Shown one piece after another: positions 55,755 through 62,892 of a stretch of DNA of 64,000 nt. The DNA comes from Burkholderiales bacterium (GTDB lineage Bacteria > Pseudomonadota > Gammaproteobacteria > Burkholderiales > Burkholderiaceae_C). Position 1 is the stretch's first letter. The number at the start of each line of letters is the position of its first letter. Position numbers and translations under genes: made by a program. The notes under the pieces were generated by a model. It made no database searches. It worked only from the letters and a program-made list of their open reading frames with translations, and was not told the DNA's origin. The DNA lies in assembly GCA_019509985.1 (NCBI GenBank), contig JAEKLF010000060.1:1-64000 (forward strand), in the 5' to 3' direction.

Positions 55755-55841
55755 CCTGCGGCGATTGCGGCGGTGACAGTCGCGTCCGCTCCGGCGCAAG
55801 CCGACGCCAGACGCTTGCAAGGCCTTGAGCGGAGGTGGTGT

Positions 55842-56333
55842 GTGAACGAGCTTGTCGAAGCGCTATTTGGTTCAGGCACGGACCTGAATGCACTGCAGAT
55901 GGTTGACCGCAGCGTCGCCGTCTTCATGTCCACCCTCGCCATGATCAGGATCGCCGGTCGACGATCCTTCGGCCAGCAGCGGCCTTTCGATGCATGCACC
56001 ACGGTTCTTTTGGGCGCAGTCCTCAGCCGCGCCGTGGTGGGTGCCTCCCCGTTCTTTCCGACGATCATGGCCGGCCTGGCCATCGTCGTCTTGCATCGGC
56101 TGCTGGGCCTTGCGAGTTGCCGATGGTCGGCGTTCGAGAGCCTGGTTTCCGGCGACAAGCGGGAGCTGGTCAAGGAGGGTCGTCGCGATGCAGAGCAAAT
56201 GCGCAAGGGCCTGATCACCCATCGCGATCTTGATGAAGCGATTCGCTCCAAGGGCCACGACGAAGCGAGGCCTGTGGTGCGTGCCGTGCTCGAACGAGAC
56301 GGCGAGATCAATGTTCTGCCTGCCAGGCGGTGA
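55842..56333 (+). CDS. DUF421/YetF-like membrane protein
   Basis: A 163-residue protein of the DUF421 family. Membrane segments cover about 20-36 (RSVAVFMSTLAMIRIAG) and 50-85 (LGAVLSRAVVGASPFFPTIM, LAIVVLHRLLGLAS). The conserved motif RIAGRRSFGQQRPFDACTTV lies between, and a cytoplasmic beta domain follows with KRELVKEGRRDAEQMRKGLI and EARPVVRAVLERDGEINVLP. The GTG at 55842, preceded by GCGGAGGTG, gives the usual family length; an earlier in-frame ATG at 55773 would add an atypical tail. Family function is unknown; members are often stress- or sporulation-related. Confidence 0.83.
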   Translation: MNELVEALFGSGTDLNALQMVDRSVAVFMSTLAMIRIAGRRSFGQQRPFDACTTVLLGAVLSRAVVGASPFFPTIMAGLAIVVLHRLLGLASCRWSAFESLVSGDKRELVKEGRRDAEQMRKGLITHRDLDEAIRSKGHDEARPVVRAVLERDGEINVLPARR

Positions 56334-56416
56334 AGTTTCCAGGCGCGAAAGCTCGCGCAAGTTCTGGACGACCGGCTTGGGTCAGATGCATTCTTTTGTC
56401 AGCCGGGCCTGACGGG

Positions 56417-57442
56417 CTATGGCTGATGCGGACTAAGGGCCGGGGCGTCCAGTTCCAGGCTGGTGACCAGACAGCAGGGCTGGCCGAGATAGGGCAGGGG
56501 CACGGCGTTTAGCAGGGCGCCGCGGACCTCGCCGTTGGCCGCACGCAGGCGCAGCGGCAGGTTGCTGACCTTGCCGTCGCGCATCAGCACCTCGTAGAAG
56601 CGCTCCCGGTCCTCCGGCAGGATGCCGTAGGCGTGTGAACCCGTCGTCGAACCGAGCAGCGCTTCCCGCGCCAGGCCGTAGAGCCGGCACAGTGCGTCGT
56701 TCACCTCCACGATGCGCCGCTCGGGGATCGAGACGATCGCCATCGGCAGCGGTGCGCCGAAGAAGAGGGCCTGGAAGCGGTCCCGTCCCGCCTCGATCTC
56801 CTGCTGCGCCGCCTGCCGGGCCCGCCGTGCATCGATGCTGTCGAGCGCGAAGGACAGGTCTTCGCCCAGCTCTTCGAGCAGCGCAAGCAACTCGTCGTCG
56901 AAAAATCCCCGCTGCCCGGCGCAGAGCATCAACGCTGCGCTGACTTCGCCGGCCCGGCGCAGCGGCACCCAGGCAATAGCCCGCACGCCTTGGTTGACGG
57001 CTTCGCTGCGCCAGCGTCCGGCCTGTGAATCGAGGACATAGTCGTTGCTGACGAGACAGCGTCCTTCGCGCAACACGCGCGCGGTGTACGAGGCCTGGAT
57101 CTCGGGCTCCGTCAGGTCGAGCGGATCGGGCACCTTTTCAAGCACCTTTGCCGCTGGGCCGGCCGTGGCGCCGCGCCAGGCCAGCGTCCCGTCAAGAACG
57201 TAGACGCAGGCCAGCACAGCTTGGCCCGTCTCCACGCAGAGGCGGCATGCCTCGCGCCACAGCGCGGCCTCGTCCTCGATGCGGAGCACCGCTCGGTTGG
57301 CGCGCGCGAGAGCAAGCAGGAAGTGCGAGAGACGATCGGCCCTGGATCGCGCGGCCTTGCTTGCCCGTCGCTGTTGCAGCAGCAGCCAGGCCAGGCCTGC
57401 AAACGCGCCCAAGATGACGAGCGCAGCAACGGCGCCGACCAT
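56417..57442 (-). CDS. Membrane-anchored GAF-PAS sensor without an output domain
   Basis: A 341-residue protein. One N-terminal membrane helix (GAVAALVILGAFAGLAWLLL) leads to a coiled stretch, a GAF domain (about 35-200: LARANRAVLRIEDEAALWRE to FFDDELLALLEELGEDLSFA), and a PAS domain (about 215-330: FFGAPLPMAIVSIPERRIVE, YGILPEDRERFYEVLMRDGK). It ends 10 residues after the PAS fold (LELDAPALSPHQP). Relatives with this GAF-PAS arrangement normally continue into GGDEF/EAL or kinase domains, which are absent here and in the following DNA. It could be a signalling adaptor or a stably truncated derivative. Confidence 0.82.
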   Translation of the reverse strand: MVGAVAALVILGAFAGLAWLLLQQRRASKAARSRADRLSHFLLALARANRAVLRIEDEAALWREACRLCVETGQAVLACVYVLDGTLAWRGATAGPAAKVLEKVPDPLDLTEPEIQASYTARVLREGRCLVSNDYVLDSQAGRWRSEAVNQGVRAIAWVPLRRAGEVSAALMLCAGQRGFFDDELLALLEELGEDLSFALDSIDARRARQAAQQEIEAGRDRFQALFFGAPLPMAIVSIPERRIVEVNDALCRLYGLAREALLGSTTGSHAYGILPEDRERFYEVLMRDGKVSNLPLRLRAANGEVRGALLNAVPLPYLGQPCCLVTSLELDAPALSPHQP

Positions 57443-57804
57443 GACCCCTCCTCGCCAGACGCTGCCGGCAGATATCTGCCCATTCTGGCCTCATCGTTGA
57501 CCGAGCGCGGCGGATTCCTGCGAGCCCGGCGCGGCGTCGGCCGGACAAGGCGTCAAGGCATGCGCGTGAGCGGACGCGCAATGCCTGGACGACGGTCGCC
57601 GTTTGCGCTGCCGCCGCCAACACTCCAGAGGCGATGCGCGAGACAGGAGTGGGCGGGCTATTTCCGGGCCATGCCGCCCGGGCTGTTGCCTGCCGGCTGC
57701 GTGGCTCTGCGCCGCTGCTCTTGCAGGGTTCGCCATAGCCAGCAGATACCGCGCCTCGAAATTGTTGGCGACGGCGAAGAACGGTGGCGCCAGGCAGTGG
57801 CCCC
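57443..57804. other. Intergenic region without a supported gene
   Basis: About 362 bases between the GAF-PAS gene start and the lipoprotein gene stop, both on the minus strand. Frames crossing it on both strands are Arg/Ala-rich without domains or ribosome sites. It should hold the promoter of the GAF-PAS gene. No repeat or convincing palindrome was seen. Confidence 0.4.
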
Positions 57805-58368
57805 TCAAGGCGCGCACAGGAACGGTTTTGCCGCTGTTGCAGAGACCGCGGGCGCCGTCTCCATGTGAGCGACAAGATTTGGCAGGGCTTGCGTCAATGC
57901 AGTGCGAGCCAGCACGGTGTCGCGGCGCAGCGTGACGCTGTCGTTGTCGCCGAGAACGAAGTCGCCGATGTACGTGGCGCGGCCCGCAGGCAGCAGGAAT
58001 GCTTGGTCATTCGCCGCAAACCTGCCGCCGTTGAAGGCGCTGTAGATGTAGTGGCCCGCGGGCACGTCGAAGGCGAAGAAGCGAGTCGGGCCCGGAACGG
58101 CGGGCGCACTGGCCTCGATCCGGTTGTACGAAAAGCAGTTGCCCGTGATCTTCTGCTGGGTCACGTCGTACTGGTCCAGGACCACCCCGAAACGTTCGAA
58201 GTGCCACGGGCGATCAACCGTGACGCCGACCACGGCGATGGCGCGCTCACCGTGCGGGTCCAGCGCCGCGCCGTCGTAGGGCCTGGCTGCGTTGATCGCG
58301 CAGCCTGTCAACCAGGCAGTCGCCGCGAGGACGAGCCAGCGAACCACGTGGCGTTGTCGAAATGTCAT
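57805..58368 (-). CDS. Putative lipoprotein of unknown function
   Basis: A 187-residue exported protein. The start at 58368 (MTFRQRHVVRWLVLAATAWL) gives a signal peptide ending in a lipobox L-T-G-C (cysteine at about 23), so it is a likely lipoprotein. A longer frame to 58539 overlaps the neighbouring esterase and lacks a signal. The mature part is beta-rich (YDGAALDPHGERAIAVVGVT, FFAFDVPAGHYIYSAFNGGR, AFLLPAGRATYIGDFVLGDN), like small periplasmic beta-sandwich domains. No family is recognised. It lies 89 bases after the esterase on the same strand and could be part of that unit. Confidence 0.7.
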   Translation of the reverse strand: MTFRQRHVVRWLVLAATAWLTGCAINAARPYDGAALDPHGERAIAVVGVTVDRPWHFERFGVVLDQYDVTQQKITGNCFSYNRIEASAPAVPGPTRFFAFDVPAGHYIYSAFNGGRFAANDQAFLLPAGRATYIGDFVLGDNDSVTLRRDTVLARTALTQALPNLVAHMETAPAVSATAAKPFLCAP

Positions 58369-58457
58369 GGCGCTTTCGGCGCGAGGTGCAGGATCACGCG
58401 TTGGTAGCGGGTGAGGGCGGCATGCCCTGTCCGTGACCGAGCCAGAGCATGCCGGGC

Positions 58458-59375
58458 TCAGCGGAACAGTCGCTGCGCGAAGTGGAAGAGGTTTTCGGCC
58501 CAGCTCTCGCGGTCGTGGCCATGCTCGTCGACGTTCCACAGATGCGGGATCTCCTGCTGCTTCAAGGCGCGATGCACGGCCTGGGACACGTTGATCAGCC
58601 CATCCTTGTTGCCGCAGGACAGGTAGAGCAGCGCGAGCTGGCGTCGCGCGGCGGCGGCGTCCGGCAGCAATTCGGTGGCTGGCCTGGTGTTGGGCGCGGA
58701 CGAGAAGCCACCCACCGAGGCGAAGGTGTCCAGATGGGCCAGGCCGAAGTTCAGCGCCTGACCACCGCCCATCGACAACCCGGCCAAGGCGCGGTGCCGG
58801 GCATCGGCCCGGGTCGGGTACTTGGCATCGACGGCCGGAACCAGGAACTCCAGCAGGTCGCGCTCGAACTTCGCAAAGCCGGCGGCGTTCTCGGCCGTGA
58901 ACACGCGGTCGCCGGGCGGCGGGCGGTCATCCGCCAGCGCGCGGCCATTGGGCATCACGACGATCATCGGCTGCATCTTGCCGTCGGCGATCAGGTTGTC
59001 CAGCACGACGTTGGCGCGCACATAGCCGCTCCATTCGTGCTGGTTGCCGGCGATGCCGTGCAGCAGGTACAGCACCGGGTAGCGCTGCTCGGCCGAGTAG
59101 CCGGGCGGCAGGTAGACGCTGGCCTGGCGCTGAGTGCCGGTCACGCCCGAGGCATAGCTGAACTCTTCAACGCGGCCAGCCGCCACGCCCGGCCGGGGAG
59201 CGTCGAAGCCGGACGGCGGCTTGGGAAAGGCACGCACGTCGTCGGGCGCGAGGGTGATGGTGCGGGCGAAATTCGCACGCGCATTGTCCGGCGTGACGGT
59301 CTCGGCGCCCTGTGCCAGCGATGCGGTGGCCAAGGTCAGCAAGGTGATGGTGGCGAGGGCTTTGATGTGTTGCAT
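58458..59375 (-). CDS. Exported esterase, CE1/esterase D-like alpha/beta hydrolase
   Basis: A 305-residue hydrolase. The signal peptide is HIKALATITLLTLATASLAQ. The alpha/beta hydrolase core shows YPVLYLLHGIAGNQHEWSGY (oxyanion region), the nucleophile S201 in LAGLSMGGGQAL, and a histidine in WNVDEHGHDRESW near the C-terminus. This pattern is typical of feruloyl or acetylxylan esterases (CE1) that remove acyl decorations from hemicellulose. The start at 59375 begins the signal peptide; an in-frame extension to 59549 runs into the upstream gene. It follows the small membrane-protein gene by 70 bases; a GntR-type operator candidate precedes the pair. Confidence 0.88.
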   Translation of the reverse strand: MQHIKALATITLLTLATASLAQGAETVTPDNARANFARTITLAPDDVRAFPKPPSGFDAPRPGVAAGRVEEFSYASGVTGTQRQASVYLPPGYSAEQRYPVLYLLHGIAGNQHEWSGYVRANVVLDNLIADGKMQPMIVVMPNGRALADDRPPPGDRVFTAENAAGFAKFERDLLEFLVPAVDAKYPTRADARHRALAGLSMGGGQALNFGLAHLDTFASVGGFSSAPNTRPATELLPDAAAARRQLALLYLSCGNKDGLINVSQAVHRALKQQEIPHLWNVDEHGHDRESWAENLFHFAQRLFR

Positions 59376-59445
59376 GGTGGGTATGTCCAATGTGGCAGCT
59401 CTTGCGCCCACGCCGCCAGGCGTTGAAGCGAGGCGACGCTGGCGT

Positions 59446-59898
59446 TCAGGCGTGCACGGCCTTGCCGTGCTGCGGCCCTTGTCCACGGGTATGGATGAAC
59501 AGCAGACACAGGGCCGCGACTTGCGCGACGAGGACGGCGGTGGGGGCAAAGGGGAGCTCGACGGGCTGCATCAGGATCATTGGTGGAACGACCAGGAAGG
59601 CGATTTCCAGCAGGGTCAGCAGCACCCAGCCAACGCGTGCCCACATCTGCCGCCACAGCAGGCCCCCAAGGCAGACCAACGGGAGAGCGGCGCCGATGAC
59701 GACCCAGCCGATCACCAGATCCCGTCCGCTGGACGGCGGCGTTAGCTTCGACAGATTCGTCACGCCCACGATCGCTCCCCAAACGTTGTTCAGGACAACA
59801 AGCGCAAGGACGACCAAGCCGATGCGTGCCAGTGTGGGGCTTGAAGACCAGACGCCACGGGCCCGGGCAGGGCCGGTCCTTGAATTGGGAGTGTTCAT
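59446..59898 (-). CDS. Four-helix membrane protein of unknown function
   Basis: A 150-residue inner-membrane protein with four hydrophobic segments (LARIGLVVLALVVLNNVWGA, LVIGWVVIGAALPLVCLGGL, ARVGWVLLTLLEIAFLVVPP, TAVLVAQVAALCLLFIHT) and short loops. It has no recognised family. It begins 26 bases from the palindrome at 59924-59938 and is followed after 70 bases by the exported esterase, so both are probably under the same control. The N-terminal 20 residues are hydrophilic. A role in export or sugar sensing is possible, but nothing in the sequence shows it. Confidence 0.7.
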   Translation of the reverse strand: MNTPNSRTGPARARGVWSSSPTLARIGLVVLALVVLNNVWGAIVGVTNLSKLTPPSSGRDLVIGWVVIGAALPLVCLGGLLWRQMWARVGWVLLTLLEIAFLVVPPMILMQPVELPFAPTAVLVAQVAALCLLFIHTRGQGPQHGKAVHA

Positions 59899-59923
59899 GA
59901 CTTTTCGCGTCGCGAGTCAAAAG

Positions 59924-59938
59924 ATTGGTATTACCAAT
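59924..59938. promoter_or_regulatory. GntR/FadR-type operator candidate 3
   Basis: ATTGGTA-T-TACCAAT, a perfect 15-base palindrome 25 bases before the start of the membrane-protein/esterase pair. It shares the ATTGGTNNNACCAAT consensus with the site at 41673-41687 and TGGTNNNACCA with FCD-type GntR proteins. A further half-site, CTGACCAATT, lies about 60 bases away in the same intergenic region. Confidence 0.62.
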
Positions 59939-60033
59939 GTAAGTGAGCAGGGCTGGTCCAGCGAATCTGACTGGGCCACTCCCAATATCGGTCGTGGTGA
60001 CCTGACCAATTCCGGGAGAGCCATGTAGCGCCG

Positions 60034-61182
60034 TTACCGGGTGCTGTTGACGATGAGATCGACGGTGTCGTCCTTCTTTGCGCCGGTCACGCGATCGAAC
60101 AGGCCACCGGTGTCCCAGAAGACCGGCACCAGGCCGTGCCGGAAGGCCGAGCCGGTGATGTACTCGTTCCAGTACTTGCGGTAGCGGTCCATGCCCGGAT
60201 AGGCGTGCTTCATGCCCGCGCCGTACTCGCCGACGATCACCGCCACGCCCCGGTCGACGAAGGCGGTCTTCAGCTGCTGGAACACGGCGTCCGCATCAGG
60301 CTCGTTGCCCCACTTCAAGGAGGCTGCAGGGTCGGTGGCAATCCTGCCCCACTGCCAGATCTTGCTGGCCTGGTCGATGGTGAAGGGCGAGGGGTCGTAG
60401 TAGTGCACCTCCATCATCAGCCGCGCGGCCACGGTGTCGGTGGGCAGCTTGGCGTTGCAGGACATCGCGGCGATGTGGTTCGTGTTGTAGGACTGCACGA
60501 CGAGGTGACGCCTGGCGTTGTTGCCACCGGTGGCGCGCACGGCGTTGACGAAGGTCTGGTTGAAGCTGTTCTGGACCGCGCAGTTCTCCGCGGTCGGCCG
60601 CCCGTACTCCTTCTCGACATGGACTTCGTTCGTGCCGGCGAAGAGCAGGTGGTCGTCATAGCCCTTGAAGTTGTTGGCGATCTGGGTCCAGAACTTCGTG
60701 AGCTTCGCGTTGACCTCGGCTTGCTTGTCATAGGTGGGGTGGTCCGCCCAGCCGCCGTCCCAGTGGGTGTTGATCAGCACGTACAGGCCGGCGTTGCGCG
60801 CGTAGTCCACCACCTGCGTGACCCGGGCCATCCAGACAGGGCTGATGTTGCCGTCGGCATCGGCATGCTGGTTCCACGCCACCGGGATGCGAACGGTCTT
60901 GAAGCCGGCCGCCTTGAAGGCGTTCATCACTGTCTGATTGGCGGGCGGATTGCCCCAGGCGGTCTCGCTCGGTATGGCATCGAGCGTGTTGCCCAGGTTC
61001 AGGCCGGGCGACATCTCACGGGATAGCTGCACGCCGGTCAGCTCGCGCATGCCGGTGCTGCCAGCCTGCGCGCCGGGCGCCGGCGCGCCGTGGCCGCCTT
61101 CGCTGGCGTCGCTGGCGGCGCAGCCAGAGAGCACGGGGGCCAGACCAAGGGTCAGGAGCAGAGTCGAAAGCAGGGTCTTCAC
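60034..61182 (-). CDS. GH5 endoglucanase-type lipoprotein (cellulase/xyloglucanase)
   Basis: A 382-residue GH5 retaining endo-beta-glucanase. Starting at the GTG at 61182, KTLLSTLLLTLGLAPVLSGC is a lipoprotein signal with lipobox L-S-G-C; a GTG five codons upstream (61197) is a possible alternative. The barrel begins MSPGLNLGNTLDAIPSETAW, followed by FKTVRIPVAWNQHADADG and VLINTHWDGGW. The acid/base is E186 in FAGTNEVHVE, and the nucleophile is E319 in VIVGEYGAGM. The NLGNTLDA-type opening is common in subfamilies that include xyloglucanases and cellulases. It probably sits in the outer membrane facing the periplasm or outside. It lies 138 bases after GH43 on the same strand. Confidence 0.88.
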   Translation of the reverse strand: MKTLLSTLLLTLGLAPVLSGCAASDASEGGHGAPAPGAQAGSTGMRELTGVQLSREMSPGLNLGNTLDAIPSETAWGNPPANQTVMNAFKAAGFKTVRIPVAWNQHADADGNISPVWMARVTQVVDYARNAGLYVLINTHWDGGWADHPTYDKQAEVNAKLTKFWTQIANNFKGYDDHLLFAGTNEVHVEKEYGRPTAENCAVQNSFNQTFVNAVRATGGNNARRHLVVQSYNTNHIAAMSCNAKLPTDTVAARLMMEVHYYDPSPFTIDQASKIWQWGRIATDPAASLKWGNEPDADAVFQQLKTAFVDRGVAVIVGEYGAGMKHAYPGMDRYRKYWNEYITGSAFRHGLVPVFWDTGGLFDRVTGAKKDDTVDLIVNSTR

Positions 61183-61335
61183 AGGGTTCTCGGTCACGAA
61201 GTGGGATCGGGGTCAATGGCCAGCACGATGTTGCGCCCCGGCTCGCCGGCCGGGAAGCGCGTCTTGTCCCGGGCGGTGGCTGAATGTCTCCGTCACGCTC
61301 GGGTGTTGGGATGGATCTGACGGATCTGATGCATC

Positions 61336-62892
61336 TCAGGCGTCGGGGCCGATGCGCTGGTAGCTGAACTGGCGCAGGCGCACGTGACCCGCGCCCGCGG
61401 CAAACAGAGCCAGCCGCGGGCTTGCGAAGCCGCCGACGGCGGTCTGGTGCAGGGCCGAGACTTCCGTGAGCCACGGATTGCGCACCCAGTGGCCGTCAGC
61501 GGTCGCGTGTTCAAACGTCAGAAGGTGGCGGCGGTTCGTGATCCGCAGGCGGTGACGCCGGCCTTGCACCGCCTGTTGCATCCAGCTGTGCTCCTGGCCA
61601 TAGCTGTAGGTGTGCATGCGGCCATCGCCAATGCCCACGCCGACAAAGCCGCGCGCATCGTGGAACAGGGCCAGCCCGCCCTGGGCAGCGCCGTCGAGCT
61701 CGAAATCGATCTCGGCTTCGTAACTGCTGTCGCTGGCCACGCAGGTCAGCGGCGAGCAGTCCCGCAGCCCCGTGCCCCTGCCGCGCAGTACCAGGCCCGT
61801 GCCGTCGTAGTGCGCCCGCGCCAACTCGCCGGGGACGGCGTCGTAGAAGCTCCACTGCACGCCAAGGCGGTTGCGGCTGAAGTCGTCGCACAAGGGTGGC
61901 CTGGCGATCGTGGCGATGCCGCCGCGGGGCTTGCGCTGTGGCCGGTCGAGGCGGCTGCCGCTGGCCCTGAACCAGCCGTCGCGGGTCCATTCGATCGGCT
62001 CCAGCAGCGTCTGCCGGCCCAGTGTGCGGTCACCGTTGCGCAGGCCGTGGCAAAGCATCCACCAGTCGCCCGCCGGGCCTTCCACGAGGCAGGGGCAGCC
62101 GCTCGTCCACCAGGGCTGGTCGGCGTCGTGCGTGCGCGCCACCGGATTGAAGGGGCAATCTTCCCAGGGGCCGAGCACGGAGCGCGAGCGCGCGACCGTC
62201 ACCGTGTGGCTGCCGGCGGGACGACCGCTGCCGCCCGCTGCGCTGAGCCTGTAGATGAACTCGCCCCGGCGCACCAGCCTCGGGCCGTCCAGTGCGAGCG
62301 CGTCCGGACCGACGTCGCGCAGCGTCGCGCCGGGGCGATGGGCCGGCAGCAGTGGCCCGGCCGTGGTCAGGCCGTCGTCGCTGAGGGCGACACGCTGCAT
62401 GCCGTCGACGAGGAGGTGGCGGCGGCCATCCTCGTCCACCGCATGGGCGGGGTCGCCACCGCCGTCCAGCCCCAGGTCGACGGGTGCGCTCCAAGGCCCG
62501 CGGACATCGTCGGCGTGGACGACGAGGATCGCAACACGCCCGCACTGCGAGGCCGTGAAGTAGATGAAATGGCGCCCGTCGTGCTTGACAAGGTTCGCCG
62601 CCCGGACGCTGCCCACGGGGTGGTTGAGCGCTGCGGTGATCGGCGCCCAGTTCACCAGATCGCGCGAGTGCCAGATCACGAGGCCGGGGCAGCACTGCAG
62701 CGATGAGAACGTCAGGTAGTAGTCGCTGCCGTCCTTCAGGATGGCGGGGTCGGGGTGATCGCCGGCCAGGACGGGGTTGCAAAAGCTGCCGTTGCCGCGG
62801 TCCGCCGGCATGGGCTGGCCGGGCGCCCCGGCGACCACCGTCTCCGCTGCCACGGGTGGCGGTGGACGGGTCGGCGCGGCGGCCCCTCTCAT
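61336..62892 (-). CDS. GH43 family glycosidase with C-terminal beta-sandwich
   Basis: A 518-residue GH43 enzyme (arabinofuranosidase or xylosidase type). The five-bladed propeller begins GSFCNPVLAGDHPDPAILKD with the base candidate D48, continues with GGGDPAHAVDEDG for the pKa-modulating aspartate, and has the acid candidate E271 in CLVEGPAGDWWMLCHG. A C-terminal concanavalin-like domain follows from about 330 (CDDFSRNRLGVQWSFYDAVP to HVRLRQFSYQRIG), typical of GH43_C2-type enzymes. No signal peptide is seen, unlike the neighbouring GH5 and the plus-strand GH operon, so it may act on imported oligosaccharides. The ATG at 62892 overlaps the GH95 stop (ATGA). Confidence 0.87.
   Translation of the reverse strand: MRGAAAPTRPPPPVAAETVVAGAPGQPMPADRGNGSFCNPVLAGDHPDPAILKDGSDYYLTFSSLQCCPGLVIWHSRDLVNWAPITAALNHPVGSVRAANLVKHDGRHFIYFTASQCGRVAILVVHADDVRGPWSAPVDLGLDGGGDPAHAVDEDGRRHLLVDGMQRVALSDDGLTTAGPLLPAHRPGATLRDVGPDALALDGPRLVRRGEFIYRLSAAGGSGRPAGSHTVTVARSRSVLGPWEDCPFNPVARTHDADQPWWTSGCPCLVEGPAGDWWMLCHGLRNGDRTLGRQTLLEPIEWTRDGWFRASGSRLDRPQRKPRGGIATIARPPLCDDFSRNRLGVQWSFYDAVPGELARAHYDGTGLVLRGRGTGLRDCSPLTCVASDSSYEAEIDFELDGAAQGGLALFHDARGFVGVGIGDGRMHTYSYGQEHSWMQQAVQGRRHRLRITNRRHLLTFEHATADGHWVRNPWLTEVSALHQTAVGGFASPRLALFAAGAGHVRLRQFSYQRIGPDA

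Noticed and set aside
57491..57817. A 108-residue minus-strand frame in the gap before the lipoprotein gene
   Set aside because: No ribosome site or recognisable segment; alternative frames on both strands are equally open because of GC content.
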